Positions 1 to 8,227 of a stretch of DNA of 64,000 nt are shown one piece after another. Source of the stretch: Millisia brevis NBRC 105863 (GTDB lineage Bacteria; Actinomycetota; Actinomycetes; Mycobacteriales; Mycobacteriaceae); the NCBI RefSeq assembly GCF_001552615.1, contig NZ_BCRN01000008.1, positions 1 to 64,000 on the forward strand, in the 5' to 3' direction. Below the pieces are notes generated by a model that saw only the letters and a list, made by a program, of their open reading frames with translations, had not been told where the DNA came from and ran no database searches. Positions within the stretch are counted from its first letter, which is position 1. Every line of letters starts with the position of its first letter. Made by a program: the position numbers and the translations under genes.

Positions 1-110
1 GTCCCGGCGCCCGCGCACCTGGCACTGGCGCCCGGCCCCGCCCTGCCTGCGGCCCGCCCGGCCCCGCCCAGCGCGCGGCCCCGCGCCCCCGGGCCTCAGG
101 CACTGCGGGA

Positions 111-149
111 GTGACGATTTCTGCGCCTGGATCGAAGAAAGTGTCACTT
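111..149. repeat. Near-palindromic repeat, copy 1
   Basis: The element opens with GTGACGATTTCTGC and closes with GAAGAAAGTGTCACTTC. Its outer ends GTGAC/GTCAC are exact inverted repeats and the inner arms are imperfect. Most of it recurs as copy 2 at 204-242. It may be a dispersed palindromic repeat or a protein-binding site; its role is unknown. Confidence 0.6.
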
Positions 150-203
150 CGGCGGGCCCGGAGGCGGCGGCCCCGCCCGACCCCGGCCGCAGGCGCTGGG
201 AGA

Positions 204-242
204 GTGACGGTTTCTGCGGTTCGATCGAAGAAGGTGTCACTT
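204..242. repeat. Near-palindromic repeat, copy 2
   Basis: Second copy, beginning GTGACGGTTTCTGCG and ending GAAGAAGGTGTCACTTC, 93 bp after copy 1 and in the same orientation. GTGAC and GTCAC frame it as before. The flanks differ between the copies, so the unit is about 39 bp. Confidence 0.6.
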
Positions 243-326
243 CCGCGGGTCCGGTGGCGAGGGCCGGGGGAGCGTGCGCGGGGGTCGGCGGTCCGAGGTC
301 AGAGGTTGGGAGTCAGCGCGCCGGGG

Positions 327-782
327 TCAGCGGTCCGGGGTCGGGGACGGGTTCCGGACCGATCGGACCGCCGCGACAACTTCGGCGGCCGCCTGGTCGG
401 CGTCGGTGTGCTCCCAGATACGCACGACGGTCCAGCCCGCCTCACGCAGGACCCGATCGGTATCGCGGTCGCGCGCGACATTGCCGGCGAGCTTGTCCGC
501 CCACCACTGCGCGTTGTTGCGCGGGAACGTCGCATGCTCGGGGCAGGAATGCCAGAAGCAGCCGTCCACGTAGACCGCGATGCGCAGCCGCGGAAAGACG
601 ACGTCCGCCTTGCGACGCAGCGTCCGCAGCGGTGCCCGGTCGACAAAATAGCGCAGACCCATGCGGTGCAACTGCCGACGCAGCGCCACCTCGGGCGCGG
701 TATCGCGGGTGCGCTGCCGGGACATGCGCGCGCTGGTCGCCGCGTCCGTCGTCGGTCCCGAAGGTGTCGGCACGCCTGTCAT
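327..782 (-). CDS. vsr: Very short patch repair endonuclease (Vsr)
   Basis: A Vsr endonuclease nicks next to T:G mismatches that arise when 5-methylcytosine deaminates at the site of a partner methyltransferase. The 151-residue protein shows the family core: the catalytic Asp near residue 60 in KADVVF, FVDGCFWH-like YVDGCFWH with His78, His83 five residues later, the W-W/N-RDRDTDR helix and a terminal RIWEH. Met20 (MSRQRTRDTAPE) matches the usual start of the family, so translation may begin 57 nt further in. The cytosine methyltransferase at 3696-4877 is the obvious partner, although another gene pair and the nuclease lie between them. Confidence 0.92.
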   Translation of the reverse strand: MTGVPTPSGPTTDAATSARMSRQRTRDTAPEVALRRQLHRMGLRYFVDRAPLRTLRRKADVVFPRLRIAVYVDGCFWHSCPEHATFPRNNAQWWADKLAGNVARDRDTDRVLREAGWTVVRIWEHTDADQAAAEVVAAVRSVRNPSPTPDR

Positions 783-886
783 TGTCGCCTGTGTTGCCGT
801 TCCAGGCTAGTCTCGACAACGACCGGTGCGCTGGGCTGGAAATAGCGTGCCAGGATATAGCATCGCGGCGCAGGAATGAAACCCTA

Positions 887-2389
887 GTGATTGGCATGTG
901 GGTGAGCGACGAATACTACGGTGACCCTCGTTGCGCGGCTGGGCGCCGGCGGAGCGTCCTACTGACGGGTAGACGGGCTGAAGTTGAACTATTGAAGTCG
1001 TCCGATCTGGGGTTGGAGGTTATTGCCTCGTTGAATAATGGGCGCTTTCAAGGAAAACGACTTCGTTCTACTTTCGGCGACTTTTCCGATCCCGATTCGA
1101 TCATGCGGCTGATGGAGGAATCAATCAGGTCGATCTTTCATGAGATCGGAGATATTGCCGGTATTTCGGATGAGCAGCGTTCGGGTATCGTGACTGTCGG
1201 GTTCAGCTACAGGGACACTGCCACGGCTGTCACGGAAATTATGCCGGACGGCAGCTATTTGATCAGGATGTCTGATGGCATATTTTCGCTGGTCGGGTAT
1301 CTTTGCGATCTAAATTTAGTCTGGTCGAGATCGTTGAGCCGCTCCAGGCTGGTTTCTTCTGTAAAAATGGCGAGAGAGGTTCTCCGGTTCCAGTCAGACC
1401 ACAGCTTCACGCCCATCGTGAAGGCGGGTGGAAGCGCTCTGCGGTACCGACTGCTCAATCAGCGGTATTTCGGAATTTCGCCTCAAATCGGAACGCGCCT
1501 CGGATTTCGCGCGACTATCAACCATGGAAATCTGAGGATTCTAGGAACCATCTTCATATTGGCGCACGAAGTCGGGCATGCGGTTCTTGAGCATTCGCTG
1601 AACACTTTCAACGCTTCCGGTGATGCTGAACGGATGGGCCTTCATGAGCAGGAGTTTGAAGCGGACTTGTTCGCATTCGATGTCCTCGCTCGTATGGTTG
1701 AGGGTCGCGGTGAGGAGAGAGGGATAGCTCTGCTCGGCTCGGTTATGGGATTGTTGGCGGTTGCTTTATCCTCTGCCCCGCTCTTCGTTAGGCCGCCTGA
1801 AACGCATCCGGCAGTCGATTCCCGCATTAAGAGACTGTTCGATCATGCGGCGATTCGGGATTCCTCCGGGGTTACAGCTATGTTATGGGGTGTTGTTAAC
1901 ATGGCTGGGCAGGCGGCGGCCACAGAGTCGTCGATGCCGGAATCGAATTGGCGAAGCTTGGAGGAATCGAAGGCATTCAAGACTTCTGCGAAGCAGCCAG
2001 GATATATACGGATGATAGAAGGCCTTGACCGTGCTATTTCTCTCTCCTGTCTGGACGTTGGACGCAAGATAGAAGGCTTGTGTACGGACTATCCTGCATC
2101 AGTAGCCGAAGATATCGAACGAATCGAAATTGAAACGCTGATGGACGCCTTGAATAGTCTGAATAAGGGTGCGGTTTCTGATGCCCTACTGACTCTGGGG
2201 TTGCAGGATAGCAGACTGACGGATGCTAACTACCCATTGTCGTACTTTACCCTCACGAAGCTCATATCGGCTACCCCAACGTTCAACCGCATAGATGAAC
2301 TAAAGGATTCGACGCATGAGATTACTGATGTGATCTCCGGGCTCGTTGCAGGTGTGGTAGGGCAAGCATTGAAAGGTAAGGTTCTGTGA
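887..2389 (+). CDS. HEXXH zinc metallopeptidase-like protein (M48 / ImmA-IrrE / Lit-like), island gene
   Basis: The protein is about 500 residues from GTG 887, which has AGGA 11 nt upstream; ATG 896 is the alternative. The frame is open further upstream, but that stretch is antisense vsr and low complexity. HEVGH at residues 227-231, followed by EFEAD with Glu258, gives a gluzincin zinc site. A later THPAVDSRIKRL around 306-318 resembles the HP...RI motif of M48 peptidases. No membrane helix or helix-turn-helix is obvious. By eye its G+C and codon use are much lower than in its neighbours, pointing to recent acquisition. It is coupled to the next gene by a GTGA overlap. Substrate and role are unknown; the setting suggests defence or regulated proteolysis. 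Confidence 0.7.
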   Translation: MIGMWVSDEYYGDPRCAAGRRRSVLLTGRRAEVELLKSSDLGLEVIASLNNGRFQGKRLRSTFGDFSDPDSIMRLMEESIRSIFHEIGDIAGISDEQRSGIVTVGFSYRDTATAVTEIMPDGSYLIRMSDGIFSLVGYLCDLNLVWSRSLSRSRLVSSVKMAREVLRFQSDHSFTPIVKAGGSALRYRLLNQRYFGISPQIGTRLGFRATINHGNLRILGTIFILAHEVGHAVLEHSLNTFNASGDAERMGLHEQEFEADLFAFDVLARMVEGRGEERGIALLGSVMGLLAVALSSAPLFVRPPETHPAVDSRIKRLFDHAAIRDSSGVTAMLWGVVNMAGQAAATESSMPESNWRSLEESKAFKTSAKQPGYIRMIEGLDRAISLSCLDVGRKIEGLCTDYPASVAEDIERIEIETLMDALNSLNKGAVSDALLTLGLQDSRLTDANYPLSYFTLTKLISATPTFNRIDELKDSTHEITDVISGLVAGVVGQALKGKVL

Positions 2390-2724
2390 GCGATATCGTC
2401 TCCGTGTCCGATTTGGAGCCTCTCGCGATGGATGGTCTGTTCTCCATGTTGGGCGGAGAACTCCTTGGCGAAGGGTTAGGGATCGGCGGCGAGGACTCCG
2501 AAGAGAAAGCCCGCTTTGGTAAGGAGTGGTTCGAGGGCAGATTTGAATCGTTCCGCCAACAAATATGTTCGTCAGGAGTGGCTCGACATTTGTCAGGTGA
2601 CTTCCCGGACGACGTGGCAGCTGTTTTGGGTGCACTTGGCGCCTTTGCTGCAGAGGAAAAGGCGTTGGCATTGATAGTGGCCGCGATTGCAGTCCGGAGA
2701 GGCGTCTCGGCCATGTGTGACTGA
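2386..2724 (+). CDS. Orphan 112-residue protein coupled to the metallopeptidase
   Basis: The GTG start overlaps the TGA of the metallopeptidase gene, so the two are almost certainly co-translated. I do not recognise the family. The protein is acidic, with a Gly/Leu-rich segment at about residues 15-40, a charged helix around 40-60 and an Ala-rich hydrophobic C-terminus (about 83-105) that could be a buried or membrane-associated helix. Its composition is as low in G+C as its partner's, so both probably arrived together. A substrate, adaptor or inhibitor of the peptidase are possible roles; nothing in the sequence decides between them. Confidence 0.55.
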   Translation: MSDIVSVSDLEPLAMDGLFSMLGGELLGEGLGIGGEDSEEKARFGKEWFEGRFESFRQQICSSGVARHLSGDFPDDVAAVLGALGAFAAEEKALALIVAAIAVRRGVSAMCD

Positions 2725-2782
2725 ACGCCCCGCCCTTGGTGCGAGTTCTATCGGCTCAGGACGCGTATTCGAGTTATTGGGC

Positions 2783-3625
2783 TCAGTCCTCGTCGTCGTC
2801 GGTGTCCGACCAGGTGGGGGCGAAGCGGTTGCGGCGCACCACCTCCTCGTGCACGGCGGTGAGGAACTCGGGGAAGGCGAGGGTGGCCGCCTCGGTCGGG
2901 CGGCCGTTGCGCGGCGGAGCGTTCTCGACGTCGAAGAAGCGCACCGCGCCCATATCGGGGCCGTCCGGTTCGTAGAGGCCGATGAAGACGCGCTCGAACA
3001 GATCGTGCCGGTTGTCCTCGGCACCGATGTCCACCCACGCCTTGTCGGGCAGCCCGTGTACCGGTCGCTTCCCGCGCCCGGCGCGCTTGGCCAGCGTGGT
3101 CACCTGGTGGGCGAACGACGACTTGCCGACGTCGCTGCTCTGCCGGGGATCGCCGTCCTCGCAGGCGGCGTACGGGGTGAACAGCACCCCGACCAGGACG
3201 CTGTACGGCTGCCGCTGGTGCAGCACCATCGACTCGCCGCGCAGTTCATGGTCGTTGCGCACGATGTTCTTCGTCCAGCGACCGAGCTTGCCGCTCGACG
3301 GGCTGTAGTCCTGGAAGCTGTACGTCTTGATCGATACGCACAGCACCAGGCCCAGGATCGGGTCGATCGCCTTGACGTCGAGCCGCTTGCGCCCCTTGGC
3401 GACGTCGACGGCCGCCTCCTGCCCGCGGCCGACCGCATCGGGGGTGATCGTCGGGTACCGCCCGCGCAGCCCGTCGGCGATCGTGCGGGCCAGCTGGTTC
3501 GACAGCCGCTGCGCGTAGTTCTTCTTGTCCGACCGGTCGGCCTCGGCGGAGGGGCGTACCCCGGCCGCGCGCAGGGCCGCCGACAGGTGTCGGGGCTGGG
3601 GGAGGGGGAAGAGGCCGTCGTTCAT
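2783..3625 (-). CDS. Putative type II restriction endonuclease of the PD-(D/E)XK type
   Basis: This 280-residue protein ends next to and is transcribed with the cytosine methyltransferase 70 bp upstream, the usual layout of a type II restriction-modification pair. A plausible PD-(D/E)XK-like core is RLDVKA followed by LGLVLCVSIKT, giving Asp, Ser and Lys on two adjacent strands. Conserved-looking RWTKNIVRNDHELRGE and RQPYSVLVGVLF segments follow. I chose ATG 3625 (MNDGLFPLPQ) over a longer frame to 3667 because GGATGG-type purines precede it and the extra residues are Arg-rich. The recognition site cannot be read from the sequence. Family and catalytic residues are inferred. Confidence 0.65.
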   Translation of the reverse strand: MNDGLFPLPQPRHLSAALRAAGVRPSAEADRSDKKNYAQRLSNQLARTIADGLRGRYPTITPDAVGRGQEAAVDVAKGRKRLDVKAIDPILGLVLCVSIKTYSFQDYSPSSGKLGRWTKNIVRNDHELRGESMVLHQRQPYSVLVGVLFTPYAACEDGDPRQSSDVGKSSFAHQVTTLAKRAGRGKRPVHGLPDKAWVDIGAEDNRHDLFERVFIGLYEPDGPDMGAVRFFDVENAPPRNGRPTEAATLAFPEFLTAVHEEVVRRNRFAPTWSDTDDDED

Positions 3626-3695
3626 CGCCCGACCATCCTCGCCCGAACGATGCCTCCGGGCCCGCAACCGGGACGAACCGTCCGGTGGTGTCGCC

Positions 3696-4877
3696 TCATG
3701 CGACGCGTTCGACCGCGCCGCCCATCCGCACCAGATGCGCCTCGACCGCGTCGAGGAAGCCCGGCTGGAAACGCAACGATCCGCTGCGCGCCCGACGCAG
3801 GAAGCCGGCGGTGGCCCGCGGCGACAGCAGGCTCGCCTCCTCGAGGAAGCCGGCGACGTCCTGGTACGGCTCGGTGACCGGCCACGCGCTCGCCGTCACC
3901 CGATGGACCGTGCCGCCGCGCCCCCACGCGGCCGTGGGCCACGCCTGCCCCGGCAACAACGGCACGTCGTTCGTCTCGTCGTAGGGGATCGGGTCGGCGA
4001 GGCGCTCGCCGACCCACGACGCCATCCGCACGCTGACCGCGTTGCCCACCAGCTTCCACCGATGCCCGGGTCGAACCCCGGCGAGTTCGACCGCCGGGGC
4101 GGTCCAGCCTGGTGCGAACCCTTGAAGCCGTTCGGCGTCGGTAATGCCGGGGGTGAGCACCTCCCCGGACGGCGTCAGCACCGCCGGTGGGCTGGCGATA
4201 CCGATGGTGGAACCACCCTTGAGGGTCGGCACGGCGTTGACCGCCCAGCCGAGCCCGCGCACCCCCTCGGTCCAGTAGAAACCGCACGGCACCGTCGCGG
4301 GATCGGCCGTCTCCGGGGTATCGGCCTCGGTACCGAAGAGCACCTCGCGCGGGTCCTCGGTGCGGGAGGCGAGCATCAGCACACGGCGGCGGCGCTGCGG
4401 CAGCCCGAAGGCGCGCGCGTCGACCACCCGATAGGCCCAGGAGTAGCCGAGCTGGGTCAGCGCATCGGTGATGTGCCGCATCGCGGCGCCGCGGCCGAGT
4501 TGCAGCATGAACGGCACGTTCTCGATGACCAGCCAGCGTGGCCCGCGACGGCGGGTGATCAACCGGAAGACCTCGTCGACCAGGCCGGAGCGCTCGCCGG
4601 TGATCCCGGCCGTCCTACCGGCCTGAGAGAGGTCCTGGCAGGGGAAGCCGGCGGCGACCAGTTCGGTGCCGGCGGGCAGGGCGCGCAGGGTGCGCACGTC
4701 ATCGTGTTGCTGCAGATCCGGGAAATGCGCGCCCAGGACGGCGCGGGCGCCCGGATCGACCTCGCACAGCAGTTCGGCCCGCCAGCCGTGTGCGGCCAGC
4801 CCCGCCTCGAGGCCGCCGATGCCCGCGAAGAGCCCGACCATGCGACCACCGGACACCGGACCGACCTCCTCAGACAC
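3696..4877 (-). CDS. DNA (cytosine-5-)-methyltransferase
   Basis: The enzyme transfers a methyl group from S-adenosylmethionine to C5 of cytosine in DNA and protects the host from the neighbouring nuclease. The 393 residues show the m5C motifs in order: FAGIGGLEAGL (SAM binding), a GFPCQDLSQAG catalytic loop with the nucleophilic Cys, the ENVPF motif, QRRRRV, and a late GNAVSVRMASWVGERL. The target-recognition segment is short and sits before GNAV. Downstream of the family core is an extra C-terminal segment of roughly 70 residues. Vsr 3 kb away suggests that the methylated site is a mutation hot spot that needs repair. Confidence 0.93.
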   Translation of the reverse strand: MSEEVGPVSGGRMVGLFAGIGGLEAGLAAHGWRAELLCEVDPGARAVLGAHFPDLQQHDDVRTLRALPAGTELVAAGFPCQDLSQAGRTAGITGERSGLVDEVFRLITRRRGPRWLVIENVPFMLQLGRGAAMRHITDALTQLGYSWAYRVVDARAFGLPQRRRRVLMLASRTEDPREVLFGTEADTPETADPATVPCGFYWTEGVRGLGWAVNAVPTLKGGSTIGIASPPAVLTPSGEVLTPGITDAERLQGFAPGWTAPAVELAGVRPGHRWKLVGNAVSVRMASWVGERLADPIPYDETNDVPLLPGQAWPTAAWGRGGTVHRVTASAWPVTEPYQDVAGFLEEASLLSPRATAGFLRRARSGSLRFQPGFLDAVEAHLVRMGGAVERVA

Positions 4878-5239
4878 TCGAACGCAACCACCCGAACGCA
4901 GCTACCCGAACCCGACCGCTCCCGCGCAGCCGCCCAACGCGACCATCCGATGATCGGGCGGCCCGGCGACCACCCGTTGTGGCCGAAACAGGACGTTACT
5001 GGTTCCCACCGACAGCGCCGGCCCGGACACGAGCCGCCACCGCCTGCGGCCGCCGGAGGCCGGCATGTGATCGATAAGCGGTATCCGCGGTTCCTATGAT
5101 TTCCGGCACCATTGTTCGCTGGCTTTTTTGTGCGCATCGGGCCGGTCGGGCGGGGTCCGCACCTGCGTATCGGACGGTTCCGGCAGAGCAATACCGTCGG
5201 ATTCGATCGGAACGCGACATTGTCCTTTACCGTTAACTG
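4878..5239. other. Intergenic region between methyltransferase and glycolipid-binding-like gene
   Basis: About 360 bp without a credible gene. It is the divergent control region of the methyltransferase (minus) and the 5240 gene (plus). Just upstream of the methyltransferase start there are imperfect repeats of CCCGAACGCA (about 4885-4910). A T-run at 5124-5130 and AT-richer sequence near 5180-5235 mark the promoter side. Confidence 0.45.
5228..5233 (+). promoter_or_regulatory. -10 element TACCGT, leaderless layout
   Basis: TACCGT is followed by exactly six bases and then the GTG at 5240, so transcription would begin at the start codon. This supports GTG 5240 as the start. Confidence 0.6.
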
Positions 5240-5875
5240 GTGACTTCAGCAGCATCGGAGACAGCGGCCGCCCCCGGAACGACGGGCGAGGGATCTGCGG
5301 GCGATGCGGGATGGCCCAGGATTCTCACCTGGATCGGCCCGGATGGTTCGCGCATGGAATCCGCCCGCGTTCAGCTCACCGGGAATCGGTTGAAGGTGAC
5401 CGGCCGGCTCATCGTGCGGGCGACGGACAGCAAGGAGGCCTTCGGTGCCTCCTACGATCTGGTCACCGATGATGCCGGGGTATCCAAGCGGTTGTCGATC
5501 AATCTGACCACCGCCTCCCACGGTGACCGGCAACTGTCGCTGAGCCTCGACTCCCAGGGGTACTGGCTGATCGGCGGCGGCGAGGAGCCCGAGCGTTCGC
5601 AGCTCGGCGGTGCGCTCGACGTCGACATGATCTCCAGCCCGCTGTTCAACACGCTGGCGATCCGCCGGGCGGGCGTGCTGGAGACCACCGAGACGATCGT
5701 GCTGCCGGTGGCCTACGTGTGGCCGCTGTCCGGGCGCGTCGAGTCGGTCGAGATCAGCTACCGCAACGTCGGAGACGGCACCGTCGAGGTCAGCTCGCCG
5801 GTGGGGACGAACCTGGTCACCGTCGATTCGGATGGCTTCATCATCGACTACCCGGGGTTGGCCACCCGCCGCTGA
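5240..5875 (+). CDS. Putative glycolipid-binding-fold protein
   Basis: The 211-residue protein matches the layout of the putative glycolipid-binding family (Pfam Glycolipid_bind, PF06475): an ILTWIGPDGSRMESARV start, a YDLVTDDAGVSKRLSI strand pair, GYWLIGGG, a LGGALDVDMISSPLFNTLAIRR core and a C-terminal YRNVGDGTVE...FIIDYPGLA strand. No signal peptide or membrane helix is seen, so it is probably cytosolic. The first 25 residues are low complexity. Ligand and physiological role are not established for the family. The gene converges on the YceI gene with 44 bp between them. Confidence 0.7.
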   Translation: MTSAASETAAAPGTTGEGSAGDAGWPRILTWIGPDGSRMESARVQLTGNRLKVTGRLIVRATDSKEAFGASYDLVTDDAGVSKRLSINLTTASHGDRQLSLSLDSQGYWLIGGGEEPERSQLGGALDVDMISSPLFNTLAIRRAGVLETTETIVLPVAYVWPLSGRVESVEISYRNVGDGTVEVSSPVGTNLVTVDSDGFIIDYPGLATRR

Positions 5876-5919
5876 ATCCGGGCGCTGCCGCCGCGCTCAC
5901 TCGGCCGGCGGTGGCGCGC

Positions 5920-6465
5920 TCAGTCGGTTCCGGTGACCGTCGCCGAGAGGGTGACGGTCACCGCGTCGGCCACCTTCATCGCGCCCATCATCATCGAGAA
6001 GGGTTTGATCCCGAACGCGGTCTGCTCGATGATCGCCTCGCCGTCGATCTGCCAGGCGCCGTCGATTCGGGTGACGGTTACCGCGAGTTCGATCGGCCGG
6101 GTCGAGCCGTGGATGGTGACCGTCCCCGCTAGGCGGTAGCCGTCGTCGTCGGGGGTCACCGAATCGGCGTGGAATTCGACGGTCGGGAACGTCGACCCGT
6201 TGAGGGTCTTGAGCGCATTGCCACGGGCGACGGCCTTCTCGGCGCCGGTCAGCGGGGTGACGCCGCCCTCACCGGATTCGACCTGTAGCGAGTCGACATC
6301 CACCGTCAGCCGCACCGCGGCGGGACGGTCGTCCACCCAGTCGACCGTCGCCGACCAGGACTGCGGAGCAAGGGTGAGGCGATGGCCCATCCGAGCGGCA
6401 CGACCGGCCACTCCGGTGCGGAGGGTCAACGTGCCGTCTTCGGGTCCCAGCGACCAGGTCTCCAT
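5920..6465 (-). CDS. YceI family protein
   Basis: YceI proteins are lipocalin-like barrels that bind polyisoprenoid or other amphipathic ligands. The 181 residues carry the family pattern of alternating strands, including GRAARMGHRLTL, a VEFHADSV strand, the YRLAGTVTIHGSTRPIEL segment and a final VADAVTVTLSATV strand. Unlike many homologues it has no signal peptide, so a cytoplasmic location is likely. A TAGCGT hexamer six bases before the ATG suggests a leaderless transcript. irtB ends 20 bp downstream of its start side but on the same strand. Confidence 0.85.
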   Translation of the reverse strand: METWSLGPEDGTLTLRTGVAGRAARMGHRLTLAPQSWSATVDWVDDRPAAVRLTVDVDSLQVESGEGGVTPLTGAEKAVARGNALKTLNGSTFPTVEFHADSVTPDDDGYRLAGTVTIHGSTRPIELAVTVTRIDGAWQIDGEAIIEQTAFGIKPFSMMMGAMKVADAVTVTLSATVTGTD

Positions 6466-6471
6466 GCCTCA

Positions 6472-6477
6472 ACGCTA
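6472..6477 (-). promoter_or_regulatory. -10 element TAGCGT of the YceI gene
   Basis: On the minus strand TAGCGT is followed by six bases and the ATG at 6465, a leaderless layout. Confidence 0.6.
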
Positions 6478-6484
6478 GGGCATG

Positions 6485-8227
6485 TCAGTCGGCGGTGGCG
6501 ATCGGTCCGATCCGCCAGCCGGCGGCGTCGACCCGCTGCCGCCAGAACTCGGCGAACTCGCCGCCCGCGTCCAACAACTGCGCCACCGAACCGTCCTCGA
6601 CGATCCCGCCGTCGCGCAGGAACAGCACCCGATCGACCCCGCGGATCGTCTCGAGCCGATGGGCGACCACCACGGTGGTGCGGGCGACGCGGTCGTCGTC
6701 GAGAGCGGCGACCACCGCGGCCTCGTTCTCGGTGTCCAGGGCGCTGGTCGCCTCGTCGATCAGCAGGATCGGCGCCGGCTTGAGCAGGGCACGCGCGATC
6801 GACACCCGCTGCCGTTCACCACCCGAGAGCGCCGACCCCGCCTCGCCGACCTGCGCATCGAGGCCGTCCGGCAGCCGCGAGACGATCTCGTCGACGCGGG
6901 CCCGGCCCAGCGCCTCGTCGAACCGCTGCGGGTCGGCCGACGGATCGCCGACAGCGACGTTCTCGCGGATGGTGCCCGCGAAGAGATACGGGTGCTGGAA
7001 GACCATGCTCACCGCCGGATGTGCGGCCGCGTCGGTCGACTGCCCGTCGATCAGCACGGTCCCGTTGCCGGGGCGGGTCAGCCCGGCGATCAGCCCGAGC
7101 ACCGTCGACTTGCCGGCGCCGGAGGGCCCGACGATCGCGGTGGTCGATCCGGGGGCAAAGGTCACCGACAGTCCATCGAGGACCGGGGCGTCGTCGCCGT
7201 AGCCGAAGGTGACATCCCGCAGTTCGACCGCCGGCGCCGCGCCTCCCGTGATCGGGGTGTCCGAGGGGTTGGCCTCGGACGCATCCGACGCGTCGAGCAC
7301 CGCCTGGAACCCGGCGAGGGTGCCGGCGGTGGCCTGCACGCCCGGCGCGAGATCGCCGAGCGCGGCAAACGGTTCGAGATAACGGACGATCACGACGATC
7401 AACGCGATCGCCTCCGGGATGGTCAACGACCCGCGCACCGTGAGCACGACGGTGGTCACCGCCAGCGCGATCAACGCGATCTGGGTGACGACGCTGAACA
7501 GGATCTGCCCCGGGATCTGCAGCAGCAACAGCCGCATCGTGCGGCCGTGCTGGGCGTCCAGGGCGGCCCCGGCGTGGCTGCGCTCCGGCTCCACCCGCCG
7601 CGCCGCCCGCAGCGCCTGCTGGGTGCGGGCGAACTCGATCACCCGCTCGGTCAACGCCGCATTCGCCTCCGACGCGGCGGCATCGGCGTTCGCGGTCAGC
7701 CGTCCGGACGCCCACAGCGCGCCGAGCAGCAGCGGCACTCCGGCCAGCGCGACCAGACCGAGCGGCCACGACACCGCCAGCAGGGCCAGACCGATTGCCA
7801 CCGGCACCAAGACCGCCTGAATCAACGGGGTCAACAGGTAGGCGAACAACTGCACCAACTGCGGGCCGCTGGCGGCGATCGTCTGCCGGGCCTTCGCGGT
7901 ATTCGGGGCGGTGAACCACCCCATCGGCACCCGGCCGAGACGGTCGGCCACCGCATGCTGCGCGGTATCGAGCAGGGTGAAGCCCAGATCGAAGCCGATC
8001 GTCGCGGTCCGCGCGTCGACCACCCACCCGAGCAGCGTGCAGGCCGTCAACACCCCCAACCAGGGCAGCGCGTCGCCGGGCGCATCGGTGAACAGCGCCC
8101 CGATCAAGGGGACCAGCGCAACGACACCGGCGGCGCGCAGCACCACCGACAGCACCGACAGGACGCCGTAGGTCACCGCTCGACCGCGGCTGCCGGCGGG
8201 CAACAGATTCCACACCGTGCGGATCAT
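6485..8227 (-). CDS. irtB: Mycobactin/carboxymycobactin-type importer subunit IrtB (ABC transporter)
   Basis: IrtB pairs with IrtA to import ferric siderophore although both have the exporter fold. The 580-residue protein has six membrane helices in about residues 15-300 and a nucleotide-binding domain with Walker [10 protein letters not shown], signature LSGGERQR, Walker [13 protein letters not shown] and a [10 protein letters not shown] switch. The start ATG 8227 gives [15 protein letters not shown] and overlaps the irtA stop codon by ATGA, so the two are translationally coupled. The frame is open far upstream by chance, but that translation is antisense-like irtA sequence. The Fe-dependent box at 11076-11091 should control both. 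Confidence 0.93.
   Translation of the reverse strand: MIRTVWNLLPAGSRGRAVTYGVLSVLSVVLRAAGVVALVPLIGALFTDAPGDALPWLGVLTACTLLGWVVDARTATIGFDLGFTLLDTAQHAVADRLGRVPMGWFTAPNTAKARQTIAASGPQLVQLFAYLLTPLIQAVLVPVAIGLALLAVSWPLGLVALAGVPLLLGALWASGRLTANADAAASEANAALTERVIEFARTQQALRAARRVEPERSHAGAALDAQHGRTMRLLLLQIPGQILFSVVTQIALIALAVTTVVLTVRGSLTIPEAIALIVVIVRYLEPFAALGDLAPGVQATAGTLAGFQAVLDASDASEANPSDTPITGGAAPAVELRDVTFGYGDDAPVLDGLSVTFAPGSTTAIVGPSGAGKSTVLGLIAGLTRPGNGTVLIDGQSTDAAAHPAVSMVFQHPYLFAGTIRENVAVGDPSADPQRFDEALGRARVDEIVSRLPDGLDAQVGEAGSALSGGERQRVSIARALLKPAPILLIDEATSALDTENEAAVVAALDDDRVARTTVVVAHRLETIRGVDRVLFLRDGGIVEDGSVAQLLDAGGEFAEFWRQRVDAAGWRIGPIATAD

Larger units (their letters stand above)
1..326. other. Gene-free C/G-rich leader with two related inverted-repeat elements
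   Basis: No convincing gene is visible here; the open frames are low-complexity Arg/Pro/Gly translations. The only structure I see is two related elements at 111-149 and 204-242, listed separately. The region lies downstream of the vsr stop codon. Confidence 0.5.

Noticed and set aside
254-886. Upstream part of the open frame leading into the metallopeptidase
   Set aside because: It is antisense to vsr, low complexity (Arg/Pro-rich) and of different composition from the peptidase; GTG 887 with AGGA upstream is better.
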